Assembly: GCF_017916425.1 (NCBI RefSeq)
Contig: NZ_JAFMSX010000005.1
Coordinates: forward strand, 1-64,000
Length of the DNA: 64,000 bases
Direction of reading: 5' to 3'
DNA from: Nocardioides sp. SYSU D00065
GTDB taxonomy: Bacteria; Actinomycetota; Actinomycetes; Propionibacteriales; Nocardioidaceae
Below, in pieces: positions 10,477-19,725 of the stretch. The translations under genes were made by a program, and so were the position numbers. The notes under the pieces are model-generated. The model saw nothing but the letters and a program-made list of their open reading frames with translations, ran no database searches and was not told the DNA's origin. Position 1 is the first letter of the stretch; each line of letters starts with the position of its first letter.

Positions 10477-12924
10477 TCAGAGCCGGCGGGCCTGCAGGAT
10501 CCGGCCGAGCACGAACGAGTTCGCGCGCAGCTGGTTGCGGGCGTAGGCCATCAGGCTCGGGTCGTCGGCCGCCTCCTCGGCGGCGGCGAGGAACGTCTCG
10601 TCCCCGGCGCCGAGCGGGTACATCGCCCGGATGGTGAGGCCCTGGTTGAGCAGACCGCCCTTGAGCGTGTGCAGCTCCTCGAGGTAGCGGTGGGTGAACG
10701 GCGCGAGCAGCTCGGCCTGCCCCGGCCGCCAGAACGTCGAGCCCAGGACCAGGGTCTCCCGGCTGGCCGGGACGGCGTAGTCGACGAAGAACGCCTTCCA
10801 CACCTCCTCCTTGGCCTCGCGGTCGGGGCGCGCGGCGAGCACGGCGAGCCGGCGCATCCCGGCGTCGGGGTCGGGGTCGGCCTCCAGCAGCCGCGCCACC
10901 CGGTCCTCGTCGTAGTCGCCGAGCTCGGCGCGGCGCACGGCCATCCGCCAGGCGAGGTCGAGGTCGGTGGCCTGGTCGGCGGCGGCCTCCAGGACCGCCC
11001 AGTGCTCGTCGGTGGACGCCGAGGCCGCGAGGGTCCGCAGGGCGGCCTGCCGGGCGTCGGGCAGCTCGACGAGTCCGGTCACGGCGTCGGCCAGCTCGCG
11101 CAGCAAGCCGGGAGACTCCTCGGCCGGCGCCCAGCGGTCCGCGACCTGGAGCGCCTGGCCGAGGAACGGCTCGATGAGCGCCGGGCTGGTCTCGGTCGCC
11201 AGGGCGCGGGTGAGCGCGGCGGCGACGTCGCGGGGCGCGACGTCGCCGAGCAGCAGGAGCTGGCCGGCCGTGGCGCTGACCAGCGCGCGGTCGAGGGGGT
11301 CCTCGAGCTGCTGGATGCGGGCGAGCATCAGCTCCAGGGAGGCGGGATCGGGCTTGACCGCGGCGAACGTGTGGTCACCGGCGTTGAGCAGTCGCAGCTC
11401 GCCGTCCGGCAGGTCGACCGGTGTGCGTCGCCCGCCGACCTCGTGGGACGAGCGGGCGACCGGCACGAGGTCGTCGCCGGTGGTGTCGAACACCGCGATG
11501 TCGAGGCGGTGCGGACGAGGCTCCTGGCCGTCGGTGGTCTCCACCACCAGCTCGTCGCCCTCGAGCGAGATCACGTCGGTGCCGGCCTCGTCGAGCCACG
11601 CGGCGGTCCACGCCGACAGGTCGCGACCCGAGGCACGCGAGTAGCAGTCCATGAGGTCGTCGAGCCGCGTGTTGGTGAAGGCGTAGCGGCTGAAGTAGTC
11701 GCGCAACCCCTTGACGAAGGCGTCCTCGCCGATGTAGGCGACGAGCTGGTGGAGCACGCTCTGGCCCTTGACGTAGGTGATCGCGTCGAAGTTGGACATC
11801 GCGGTCGAGACGTCGGGGACGTCGCTGCGGATCGGGTGCCGAGCCGGGCTCATGTCCATCTCGTAGGCGCTGCGCTTGGCGGCGGCGAGGAACGTGGCCC
11901 ACTGCTCGGTGAACGCGGTCGCGCCCACCATGCCCCAGTTGGCGGCCCAGGACGCGAACGCCTCGTTGAGCCACAGGTCGTCCCACCACTGCATGGTCAC
12001 CAGGTCGCCGAACCACATGTGCGCCATCTCGTGCAGGACGAACTCCGCACGCAGCGCCCGCTGGGCGTGGGTCGGGGGAGTGCGGAACAGCTGGCCGTCG
12101 CCGTACGTGACGCAGCCCCAGTTCTCCATCGCGCCGCCGAGGTTGGGCACGAAGACCTGGTCGTAGCGCTCCTGCGGGAACGGGTAGCCGAACCGCTCGC
12201 CGAAGAACGCCAGCCCCTGCCTGGTCAGCGTCACCAGCTCGTCGAGGTCGCGCTCCAGCACCGCGACCAGGGACTGGCGGCAGTAGAACCCGAGGTCGTA
12301 GCCGTCGTGGCGGCGGCGCACCTCGTGGAACGGCCCGGCGTTGACCACGACGACGTACGTCGACAGGCGGGGCGTGTCGGGGAAGGTCCACACGCGGGCG
12401 TCCGCGGCCTCGGCGTCCACGACCGACTCGGGCGCGCCGTTGGAGGTGACCAGCCACGACGAGGGTGCCGTCACCACGAAGCGGTGCGGCGCCTTGAGGT
12501 CGGGCTGGTCGAAGCACGCCCAGACCCGCCGTGCCTCGTCGGGCTCGAGGCTGGTCCAGACGTAGACCAGGTCGTCGGTCGGGTCGACGGTGCGCAGGAT
12601 GCCCTCGCCCGTGCCGGTGTTGGTGGTGCTGGCCTCGACGACCAGGACGTTCTCCGCCGCCAACGCAGGCAGGGGGAGGCGCCCGTCGGCGGCGGTCGAG
12701 ACGTCGAGCTCCGCACCGTTGAGCGTGGCCCTGCTGACGTCCATCGCGACGTCCACGAACGTGCTCGCGCCGGGCTCGGCGCAGGTGAAGGTGACGGTGC
12801 TGACGGAGGCGAAGCGGTCGCCCTCGAGCAGGCCTGTCATGTCCACCGCGATGTCGTAGCGCTGCACCTCGACGAGGGCCGAGCGGCGCGCTGCTTCGGA
12901 CTGGGTGAGGGTCGACAACGTCAT
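10477..12924 (-). CDS. pepN: Aminopeptidase N (M1 family zinc metallopeptidase)
   Basis: An 815-residue M1 aminopeptidase that removes N-terminal residues from peptides in the cytoplasm. The exopeptidase motif GGAMENWGCVTY precedes the zinc motif HEMAHMWFGDLV, with the second Glu ligand in LNEAFASW. A C-terminal ERAP1-like helical domain fills the last 300 or so residues. ATG 12924 was chosen because family members start just before a QSEAARR-type segment and because a TACGGT hexamer ends 7 nt upstream. An earlier in-frame ATG at 12951 would lie across the divergent promoter. Confidence 0.93.
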   Translation of the reverse strand: MTLSTLTQSEAARRSALVEVQRYDIAVDMTGLLEGDRFASVSTVTFTCAEPGASTFVDVAMDVSRATLNGAELDVSTAADGRLPLPALAAENVLVVEASTTNTGTGEGILRTVDPTDDLVYVWTSLEPDEARRVWACFDQPDLKAPHRFVVTAPSSWLVTSNGAPESVVDAEAADARVWTFPDTPRLSTYVVVVNAGPFHEVRRRHDGYDLGFYCRQSLVAVLERDLDELVTLTRQGLAFFGERFGYPFPQERYDQVFVPNLGGAMENWGCVTYGDGQLFRTPPTHAQRALRAEFVLHEMAHMWFGDLVTMQWWDDLWLNEAFASWAANWGMVGATAFTEQWATFLAAAKRSAYEMDMSPARHPIRSDVPDVSTAMSNFDAITYVKGQSVLHQLVAYIGEDAFVKGLRDYFSRYAFTNTRLDDLMDCYSRASGRDLSAWTAAWLDEAGTDVISLEGDELVVETTDGQEPRPHRLDIAVFDTTGDDLVPVARSSHEVGGRRTPVDLPDGELRLLNAGDHTFAAVKPDPASLELMLARIQQLEDPLDRALVSATAGQLLLLGDVAPRDVAAALTRALATETSPALIEPFLGQALQVADRWAPAEESPGLLRELADAVTGLVELPDARQAALRTLAASASTDEHWAVLEAAADQATDLDLAWRMAVRRAELGDYDEDRVARLLEADPDPDAGMRRLAVLAARPDREAKEEVWKAFFVDYAVPASRETLVLGSTFWRPGQAELLAPFTHRYLEELHTLKGGLLNQGLTIRAMYPLGAGDETFLAAAEEAADDPSLMAYARNQLRANSFVLGRILQARRL

Positions 12925-12931
12925 GGGGGTG

Positions 12932-12937
12932 ACCGTA
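12932..12937 (-). promoter_or_regulatory. -10 element for leaderless pepN
   Basis: TACGGT on the minus strand ends 7 nt before ATG 12924. It lies back to back with the NUDIX gene -10 at 12958, so the 45-bp gap holds two divergent promoters. Confidence 0.5.
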
Positions 12938-12957
12938 CTCACCGTGTCCATCCGCGC

Positions 12958-12963
12958 TAGCGT
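12958..12963 (+). promoter_or_regulatory. -10 element for leaderless NUDIX gene
   Basis: TAGCGT ends 6 nt before ATG 12970, the exact spacing seen at other leaderless genes in this window. Confidence 0.5.
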
Positions 12964-12969
12964 CTGGGC

Positions 12970-13590
12970 ATGTCCGACCTGCCCGGAGAGGCCGCACCCG
13001 CACCCATCGCCGACCGGCCGGCTGCCTGGCCCGTCGTCTCGAGCCGCGACCTGCACCGCGACGACTGGGTCGTGGCGCTGCGCGAGGACGTCATCACCCG
13101 GCCCGGGCACGCCGAGGAGTTCACCCGCATCAGCCTCGAGCACCCCGGCGCGGTCGTGGTGCTGGCGGTGGACGACGACGAGCGCGTGGTGTGCCTGCGG
13201 CAGTACCGGCACACCAGCGGGCAGGAGTTCGTGGAGCTGCCCGCCGGCCTGCGCGACGCCGGCGACGAGCCGGCGGTGGAGACCGCCAAGCGCGAGCTGC
13301 GCGAGGAGGTCGAGCTCGAGGCGCGGCACTGGCGCCAGCTGCTGAGCACGTACGCCAGCGCGGGAATCAGCGACGAGGTCCACGAGATCTTCCTGGCGCG
13401 AGGGCTGTCCCACGCGCCGCGGGGCGACTTCGAGATGCGGCACGAGGAGGCGGAGATGGAGCGCTTCTGGGTGCCGATGCCCGAGCTCCTCGACGCGGTG
13501 CTCGACGGCCGGGTGCGCGAGGGCCCGCTGGCGCTGGCCGTGCTGGCGTACGAGGTGCTCCGCCAGCGCGGGACCCTGGACTCCGACTGA
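12970..13590 (+). CDS. NUDIX hydrolase (ADP-ribose pyrophosphatase type)
   Basis: A 206-residue NUDIX hydrolase. The Nudix box lies around GLRDAGDEPAVETAKRELRE and continues into EVELEA, about residues 94-117. It is preceded by the strand VVVLAVDDDERVVCLRQYRH typical of ADP-ribose pyrophosphatases. Likely substrates are ADP-ribose or related nucleoside diphosphate sugars. It sits where Rv1700 sits in mycobacteria, between pyrG and xerD, although pepN and ald are interleaved here. Confidence 0.88.
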   Translation: MSDLPGEAAPAPIADRPAAWPVVSSRDLHRDDWVVALREDVITRPGHAEEFTRISLEHPGAVVVLAVDDDERVVCLRQYRHTSGQEFVELPAGLRDAGDEPAVETAKRELREEVELEARHWRQLLSTYASAGISDEVHEIFLARGLSHAPRGDFEMRHEEAEMERFWVPMPELLDAVLDGRVREGPLALAVLAYEVLRQRGTLDSD

Positions 13591-13603
13591 GCGGTTCCCG
13601 GAG

Positions 13604-13609
13604 TAGTCT
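13604..13609 (+). promoter_or_regulatory. -10 element of the ald promoter
   Basis: TAGTCT lies 59 nt before the ald ATG. It would give a transcript with a leader of about 50 nt carrying the GAGGAGCGAGG ribosome-binding site. Confidence 0.35.
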
Positions 13610-13668
13610 CGCTGCGCTGTGAGGCGAGCCACACCGTCGTGGCCGCCCGGACCCCTGAGGAGCGAGGC

Positions 13669-14784
13669 ATGAAGGTCGGCGTACCCAAGGAAGTCAAGAA
13701 CCGCGAGTACCGCGTGGCCCTGACCCCCATCGGCGTGCACGAGCTGGTCCAGCACGGCCACGAGGTCGTGGTCGAGAAGGCCGCCGGCCAGGGTTCGCTG
13801 ATCCCCGACGAGGAGTACGTCGCCGCCGGCGCCACGATGCTCGACACGGCCGACGACGTGTGGGGCAGCGCCGACATGGTCCTCAAGGTCAAGGAGCCGG
13901 TCGCCGAGGAGTACGCGCGGATGCGGGAGGGACAGACCCTCTTCACCTACCTGCACCTCGCCGCGGACAAGCCGCTGACCGAGGAGCTGATGGCCCGCAA
14001 GGTCACCGCGATCGCCTACGAGACGGTGCAGCTGCCCTCCGGCGCGCTGCCGCTGCTCTACCCGATGTCCGAGGTGGCCGGCTGTCTGGCGCCGCAGGTC
14101 GGCGCCCACGCCCTGCTCAAGGCCAACGGCGGTCGCGGGGTGCTGATGGGGGGCGTCGGCGGCGTGGCCAACGCCAAGGTCGTGATCATCGGCGCCGGCG
14201 TGTCGGGCCAGAACGCCGCCAACATCGCCCTCGGGATGGGTGCCGACGTGACGCTGCTCGACACGGACCTGGACAAGCTGCGGATGTCGTTCTGGCGCTA
14301 CAACAACCGCGTCCACGGCCTGGCCTCGTCCAAGCTCGCCATCGAGCAGCAGGTGATGGAGGCCGACATGGTGATCGGCGCGGTCCTCATCCCGGGTGCC
14401 GCTGCTCCCAAGCTGGTCAGCAACGACCTGGTGTCGCGGATGAAGCCGGGCTCGGTGCTCGTCGACATCGCCATCGACCAGGGCGGGTGCTTCGAGGACT
14501 CGCACGCCACCACGCACGACGACCCGACCTACCCGGTCCACGACTCGGTCTTCTACTGCGTTGCCAACATGCCGGGCGCGGTGCCGAACACGTCGACGTA
14601 CGCCCTCACCAACGCGACGCTGCCGTACGCCGTCGCGCTGGCCGACAAGGGCTGGGAGCGGGCACTGCGGGAGGACCGCAGCCTCGCCCTCGGCCTCAAC
14701 ACCCACGCCGGCCAGCTCACCAACGCGCCGGTGGGAGAGGCCGTCGGCCTCGAGTCGGTGGGACTCGACAGCATCCTGGGGTGA
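13669..14784 (+). CDS. ald: Alanine dehydrogenase
   Basis: A 371-residue NAD-dependent alanine dehydrogenase that interconverts L-alanine and pyruvate plus ammonia. The N-terminus [19 protein letters not shown] is diagnostic. [11 protein letters not shown] and a Rossmann motif [19 protein letters not shown] (near residues 168-187) follow, then [19 protein letters not shown] 13669 follows a GAGGAGCGAGG ribosome-binding site, and family members start at exactly this methionine. Length is normal. Confidence 0.96.
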   Translation: MKVGVPKEVKNREYRVALTPIGVHELVQHGHEVVVEKAAGQGSLIPDEEYVAAGATMLDTADDVWGSADMVLKVKEPVAEEYARMREGQTLFTYLHLAADKPLTEELMARKVTAIAYETVQLPSGALPLLYPMSEVAGCLAPQVGAHALLKANGGRGVLMGGVGGVANAKVVIIGAGVSGQNAANIALGMGADVTLLDTDLDKLRMSFWRYNNRVHGLASSKLAIEQQVMEADMVIGAVLIPGAAAPKLVSNDLVSRMKPGSVLVDIAIDQGGCFEDSHATTHDDPTYPVHDSVFYCVANMPGAVPNTSTYALTNATLPYAVALADKGWERALREDRSLALGLNTHAGQLTNAPVGEAVGLESVGLDSILG

Positions 14785-14803
14785 GAGGCGGTTGACTGGT
14801 GGC

Positions 14804-15724
14804 GTGACGCTCAGCCGCGCCCTGCGCACCTATCTCGACCACCTCGCGGTCGAGCGCGGCCTCGCGGCGAACACGCTCAGCTCCTACCGACGCGACCTGC
14901 TCCGCTACGAGGAGTTCCTCGCCGCGCAGGACATCGACGACCTGGACGCGGTCACCGAGTCGACCGTTACCGCGTTCCTGGTCAGCCTGCGCGAGGGGAG
15001 CCAGGCACACCCCCCGCTGAGCTCCACCTCGGCCGCCCGCACGGTCGTGGCCGTGCGCGGGTTCCACAAGTTCGCGGTCGCCGACGGCCTCGCGACGGCT
15101 GACCCGGCAGCCGCGGTGAAGCCGCCCACCCCGGCCAAGCGGCTGCCTAAGGCTCTTCCGCTCTCCGACGTCGAGGCGATCCTGGAGGCGGCCGGCGCCC
15201 CCGACACGGTGCTGGCGCTGCGCGACCGCGCGCTGCTGGAGGTGCTCTACGGCACCGGCGCCCGCATCTCGGAGGCCGTGGGTCTCGACATCGACGACCT
15301 CGACCAGGTCGACGGCACGGTGCTGCTGCGCGGCAAGGGCGGCAAGGAGCGGCTGGTGCCGGTGGGCGGGTACGCCCGGGACGCGGTGGCGGCCTACCTG
15401 ACGCGTGCGCGACCCGAGCTGGTGGGCAGCGGCCGGGGCGGCCCGGCGATGTTCCTCAACTCGCGCGGCGGCCGGCTGTCCCGGCAGAGCGCCTGGACGG
15501 TGCTGGTCAAGGCGGCGGAGCGGGCCGGGGTGACGGCGTCGGTCTCGCCGCACACGCTGCGCCACTCCTTCGCGACCCACCTCCTCGACGGCGGTGCCGA
15601 CGTGCGGGTGGTGCAGGAGCTGCTGGGACACGCGTCCGTCACGACGACACAGGTCTACACGCTCGTCACCGTGGACAACCTGCGCGAGGTCTTCGCCGTC
15701 GCCCACCCCCGGGCCCGCGCATGA
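14804..15724 (+). CDS. xerD: Site-specific tyrosine recombinase XerD
   Basis: A 306-residue tyrosine recombinase that resolves chromosome dimers at dif with XerC. The N-terminal SAM-like domain occupies residues 1-95. Catalytic residues are visible: Arg in [13 protein letters not shown], Lys in [28 protein letters not shown], His in [14 protein letters not shown], and the nucleophile Tyr in that last motif. Context matches Rv1701 (xerD after the NUDIX gene), so this is the housekeeping recombinase rather than a mobile integrase. The start is uncertain: GTG 14804 fits the family N-terminus, and a TTG at 14792 sits closer to GAGAGGCGG. Confidence 0.92.
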   Translation: MTLSRALRTYLDHLAVERGLAANTLSSYRRDLLRYEEFLAAQDIDDLDAVTESTVTAFLVSLREGSQAHPPLSSTSAARTVVAVRGFHKFAVADGLATADPAAAVKPPTPAKRLPKALPLSDVEAILEAAGAPDTVLALRDRALLEVLYGTGARISEAVGLDIDDLDQVDGTVLLRGKGGKERLVPVGGYARDAVAAYLTRARPELVGSGRGGPAMFLNSRGGRLSRQSAWTVLVKAAERAGVTASVSPHTLRHSFATHLLDGGADVRVVQELLGHASVTTTQVYTLVTVDNLREVFAVAHPRARA

Positions 15725-15770
15725 CCGCGCACGGACGTCCGCTGCGCACGGCCGCGTCCGAGGATCGTCG

Positions 15771-18700
15771 ATGACGAGGCTGCGGCTGCTCGACGGCGTC
15801 ACCTGGGACGGCGTCGCGCTCCCCGGCGAGCGCGTCGGCGCGCTGCTCGCCGTGCTGGTGGAGGAGCCGGCCGGGGTCGCGGACGCGCGCCTGGTGCACG
15901 AGATCTGGCCCGACGCCGAGCCGGTCCATCCCGCCAAGGCGCTCCAGGTGCTGGTCTCGCGCACCCGGTCCGCCACGGCGCCCGAGACGATCCAGCGCCT
16001 GGAGGGCGGCTACCGCCTCGGCCTGCGGGACGAGGATGTCGATGCCCGTGCGCAGGCGGCACAGCTCGTCGCAGCGCGCACGGCGCTCGCCGGTGGTGAC
16101 GCCGCCGAGGCGTTCCGTCTCGCCGCGGCCGCAGCTGCCCACGAGGTGTCGGTGCCGGGCGAGGCGGGAGCGCTGGCGGCGCTGCGGCGCGCGGGCGCCG
16201 AGCGTCGTACGACCGCGCAGGAGGTCGCCGCGCTGGCCGCGGCCCGGCTGGGCCGGCACGCCGAGGCCCGCGACGCGCTGGTGGCCGCCCACGAGCGCCG
16301 GCCCGACGACACCGAGACGCTGGTCGCGCTGCTGCGCGCGGAGGCGGCGACCGCCGGACCGGCGACCGCGCTGAACCGCTACGAGGCCTACCGCGCAGAC
16401 CTCGCGGACCGGCTCGGGGTCGACCCCGACCCGGCGCTCCAGCGCGTGCACGCCGAGCTGCTGGCGGCCGACGACCCGGTGCGCACGGGGCTGCGGTTCG
16501 ACGGCGCGGGCCTTCTCGGCCGCGACCAGGACCTGGCCCGCCTCCGCTCCGCGCTCGCCTCCTCGCGACTCGTCACGGTGCTCGGACCGGGCGGCATCGG
16601 CAAGACCAGCGTCGCCCAGGTGCTGGCTCGCGAGTCGACGCTGCCCCAGGTCCACGTGGTGGAGCTCGTCGGCGTCGGCGCGGGCGACGACGTGGTGGTC
16701 GCGGTCGGCGCGCGGCTCGGCGTACGCGGGTCGGTGACCACCCGGCAGGCGCTCACGCCCGCGCAGCAGGCCGACGTGCGCAGTCGGCTCGCGCAGGAGC
16801 TCGACGCCGCCCCGACGCTGCTGGTGCTCGACAACTGCGAGCACGTCCTGGAGCCGGTCGCCGCGCTGGTCGCGTTCCTCCTCGCGACGACCCGCGACCT
16901 GCAGGTCCTCGCGACCAGCCGGGCGCCGCTGCGCCTGGCCGCGGAGCGCGCCGTCCCCCTCAGCCAGCTCTCGCCGGCCGACGCGGAGGCCCTGTTCGTG
17001 CGGCGGGCCTCGGCGACCCGGCCCGACGCGGTGCTCGACCCGGACGCGGTCCGCGAGGTGGTGCAGCGCCTCGACGGGCTGCCTCTCGCGGTGGAGCTGG
17101 CCGCCGCCCGGGTGCGCACGATGACCGTGGCCGAGGTCGCGACTGCGCTGGACGACCGGTTCTCCGCCTTGCGCAGCCGTGACCGCACCACTCCCGACCG
17201 GCACCGCACGCTCGAGGCGGTGATCGCCTGGTCGTGGGAGCTGCTCGCTCCCGAGCAGCAGCGTGCCCTGGCATGGCTGTCGGTCTTCCAGGACGGGTTC
17301 GACCGGCCCACCACGCGCGCCGTGCTCGGCCCAAACGGCCCGGACCTGCTCGACGTGCTCGTCGAGCAGTCGCTGCTGGTGATGACGGAGACCGGCGGGA
17401 GTGCCCGGTTCCGTGCCTTGGAGACGATCCGCGAGTTCGCTGCGGCCCAGCTGGTGCTGGCGGGGGAGCAGGAGGCAGCGGCCGCGGCGCAGCGGAGGTG
17501 GGCCGGCGACCTCGCGGACCGGTCCGAGGACCTCGTCGTCTCGCCCGACCAGGTCCGACTCGTCGAGCTCCTGGTCCGTGAGCAGAACAACCTCACCGAC
17601 GTGCTGCGCCAGGCGCTGGCGGGCGGCGACCGGGCGCTGGTGGCGCGCCTGGTGGCGCTGCTGGGCAGCCTCTGGACCATCACCGGCGACCAGCCGAGGA
17701 TCTTCGCGGTCTGCGATGCCGCGTCCGACCTGCTCGCCGGCTGGGACGTGCCCGACCCACTCCACCGGCACGCCCAGGAGGCGGCGGGAGTCCTGATGAT
17801 CCACCTGAGCTGGATGCCCGGTGTCGACCTCGACGGGTTGCGCGCCCTGCTGCTGCACGGCGATCGCCCGGACACGGCCTGGGGGCTGATCGCCCACACC
17901 GTCTACGTCGCGGAGGAGCCCGCCGACGTCACCGCGCGCCTGGCTCGGGTCGCAGCGACCCAGGCCGACCCGGCGCTGGCCGGCGCGCTGCTGCTGTGGG
18001 CCGCGATCGTGGCGGAGAACTTCGGCGACGTCGCTTCAGCGCGCACTCACGCCGAGGACGCGCTCGCCGTCGGAGGGCTGCCGCCGTACCTGACCGCGTC
18101 CGTGCACGCCGAGCTCAGCCAGCTGGCCATGGCCGTCGGCGAGCACCACCGGGCGGCACACCACGCCGCGATCGCGTGGCCGCTGCTCGCGCAGGTGCAC
18201 TCCGAGACCGACGCCTACAGCCTCAAGGTGGCGACCGCCATCGCGCCCCTCATCGACGGAGACGTCGACACCGCACAGGCCCTGCTCGAGGAGTTCGGTC
18301 CTCCCGACGGCGAGCACGCGCAGATGGGCGCCCGAATGGTGTGGCTCACGGCGCACGCGGAGCTCGACATCGCGCGCGGCGACCATGCCGGCGCGATCCT
18401 TCGCTACGACGCCATCGTCGACCTGGCCCTGGAGTCCGCGCCAGGGGCCGGCGCGACGCCGTGGCTGGTGCTGGCCGCCTCGGCGGCGCTCGTGAGCCGG
18501 GTGCACTACGCACCCGTGCCACCGGACGCGCGGGTCGCGGAGCTGCGCGACCTCGTCATCGGCACCGGCGAGGGTGCGCCGGCGGACACGCTGTGGTTCA
18601 CGGACCTGCCGCTCAACGGGGTGATGCTCGTGGCGCTGGCAGCGTGGCTGCTGCGGTTCGGGCAAGCCGACCTGCACGACGACGCCGTACGACTGCTGGC

Positions 18701-18914
18701 GATCGCCCACCGGTGGGCCTACAACCGCAGCATCCCCGTCCTGGCGTGGGCGCCGATGGCGGCGCTCGCCGACGAGAAGCTGCCGGGGCGGGTCGGCCAG
18801 CTCGTCGAGGAGCTGGCCGCCCGGCCCGGACCCGAGCTGCTGCCGGACGCCGTGGCGATCGTGGGACGGCTGCGGACCGCGTGGCACGTCGGGGCGGTCA
18901 CATCTTCCGGTTGA
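15771..18914 (+). CDS. AfsR/SARP-type transcriptional regulator with NTPase and C-terminal helical-repeat region
   Basis: A 1047-residue multidomain regulator. Residues 1-85 resemble an OmpR-like winged helix, although the DNA-recognition region is compact. A bacterial transcriptional activator domain runs to about 240. An NB-ARC/STAND-type ATPase follows with Walker A VLGPGGIGKTS near residue 270, LLVLDNCEHVLEPV and LATSRAPL. The remaining 500 residues are Ala/Leu-rich, helical, TPR-like repeats. Such proteins often control secondary metabolism or export. It converges on the ABC exporter genes, overlapping by 17 bp. Whether it regulates them is not shown. Confidence 0.83.
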   Translation: MTRLRLLDGVTWDGVALPGERVGALLAVLVEEPAGVADARLVHEIWPDAEPVHPAKALQVLVSRTRSATAPETIQRLEGGYRLGLRDEDVDARAQAAQLVAARTALAGGDAAEAFRLAAAAAAHEVSVPGEAGALAALRRAGAERRTTAQEVAALAAARLGRHAEARDALVAAHERRPDDTETLVALLRAEAATAGPATALNRYEAYRADLADRLGVDPDPALQRVHAELLAADDPVRTGLRFDGAGLLGRDQDLARLRSALASSRLVTVLGPGGIGKTSVAQVLARESTLPQVHVVELVGVGAGDDVVVAVGARLGVRGSVTTRQALTPAQQADVRSRLAQELDAAPTLLVLDNCEHVLEPVAALVAFLLATTRDLQVLATSRAPLRLAAERAVPLSQLSPADAEALFVRRASATRPDAVLDPDAVREVVQRLDGLPLAVELAAARVRTMTVAEVATALDDRFSALRSRDRTTPDRHRTLEAVIAWSWELLAPEQQRALAWLSVFQDGFDRPTTRAVLGPNGPDLLDVLVEQSLLVMTETGGSARFRALETIREFAAAQLVLAGEQEAAAAAQRRWAGDLADRSEDLVVSPDQVRLVELLVREQNNLTDVLRQALAGGDRALVARLVALLGSLWTITGDQPRIFAVCDAASDLLAGWDVPDPLHRHAQEAAGVLMIHLSWMPGVDLDGLRALLLHGDRPDTAWGLIAHTVYVAEEPADVTARLARVAATQADPALAGALLLWAAIVAENFGDVASARTHAEDALAVGGLPPYLTASVHAELSQLAMAVGEHHRAAHHAAIAWPLLAQVHSETDAYSLKVATAIAPLIDGDVDTAQALLEEFGPPDGEHAQMGARMVWLTAHAELDIARGDHAGAILRYDAIVDLALESAPGAGATPWLVLAASAALVSRVHYAPVPPDARVAELRDLVIGTGEGAPADTLWFTDLPLNGVMLVALAAWLLRFGQADLHDDAVRLLAIAHRWAYNRSIPVLAWAPMAALADEKLPGRVGQLVEELAARPGPELLPDAVAIVGRLRTAWHVGAVTSSG

Positions 18915-19725
18915 ACGCCCGCACCGACAGCGGCGCGAAGACGGCGATCACCACCGCGCACCCGATCAGCGCCCACCCCACGTCGGAGGTCACGGCGCCC
19001 TCGTTGGCGAGGTCGCGGATCGCGGTGATCACCAGCGACACCGGGTTGACCTCGGCGAAGGCGCGCAGCGGTCCCGGCATGGTGTCGGTGGGGACGAAGG
19101 CGTTGGACAGGAACGTCAGCGGGAACATCACCAGCAACGAGATGCCCTGCACGCCGGCGGCGTTGCGCCCGACGATCCCGAACAGCGTGAAGATCCAGGC
19201 GAGCGACCAGCCCGCGAGCATCGCGAGGAGCACGGCGCCGGTGACGCCCAGCACCCCGCCGCCGGGCCGGTAGCCGATCGCGATGCCGACCGCGAAGGTC
19301 AGCACCGAGGCGATGAAGTAGCGCAGCAGGTCCGCCACCATCGGTCCGGCGAGCGGCGCGATGCGCGCGATCGGCAGCACCTTGAAGCGGTCGAACACCC
19401 CGGTGTCCATGTCCTGCCGCAGCTGCACGCCGGTCGCCACGCAAGCGGTGAGGACCGTCTGCCCGATCAGCCCGGGGATGATCAGCGGCAGGTAGCTCTG
19501 CACGTCGCCGGAGATCGCGCCGCCGAAGATGTAGGCGAACATGCCGGTGAACACCAGCGGCTGGATGGTGACGTCGAACATCACCTCGAGGCTGCGCCGC
19601 ATCTTCATGGTGGCTCGCCAGGCCAGGGTCAGCACCTGCCCGACGGTGTCGCCCAGGCCGACACGCGTGTCGTCGTTCACGCTGGCGGGGTCGGTCATCG
19701 TGCTCGTCGCGGGCATCGTGCTCAT
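18898..19725 (-). CDS. ABC-2 type transporter permease (DrrB-like)
   Basis: A 275-residue membrane protein with six predicted helices, starting after about 40 cytoplasmic residues. Segments such as PLIIPGLIGQTVLTACVATG and LLRYFIASVLTFAVGIAIGY fit the ABC-2 permease family used for drug and lipid export. Its ATG overlaps the stop of the ATPase gene as ATGA, giving the usual DrrA-DrrB pairing. The substrate is unknown. Confidence 0.87.
   Translation of the reverse strand: MSTMPATSTMTDPASVNDDTRVGLGDTVGQVLTLAWRATMKMRRSLEVMFDVTIQPLVFTGMFAYIFGGAISGDVQSYLPLIIPGLIGQTVLTACVATGVQLRQDMDTGVFDRFKVLPIARIAPLAGPMVADLLRYFIASVLTFAVGIAIGYRPGGGVLGVTGAVLLAMLAGWSLAWIFTLFGIVGRNAAGVQGISLLVMFPLTFLSNAFVPTDTMPGPLRAFAEVNPVSLVITAIRDLANEGAVTSDVGWALIGCAVVIAVFAPLSVRAFNRKM

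Noticed and set aside
12925-14829. Very long minus-strand frame upstream of pepN, suggesting a 1450-residue protein
   Set aside because: It runs antisense to the NUDIX and ald genes, which have clear families and start signals. The PepN family begins at ATG 12924, with a promoter hexamer just before it.
14804-15724. Tyrosine recombinase as a mobile-element integrase
   Set aside because: It has XerD features and sits in the conserved pyrG-NUDIX-xerD order, far from the accessory block.
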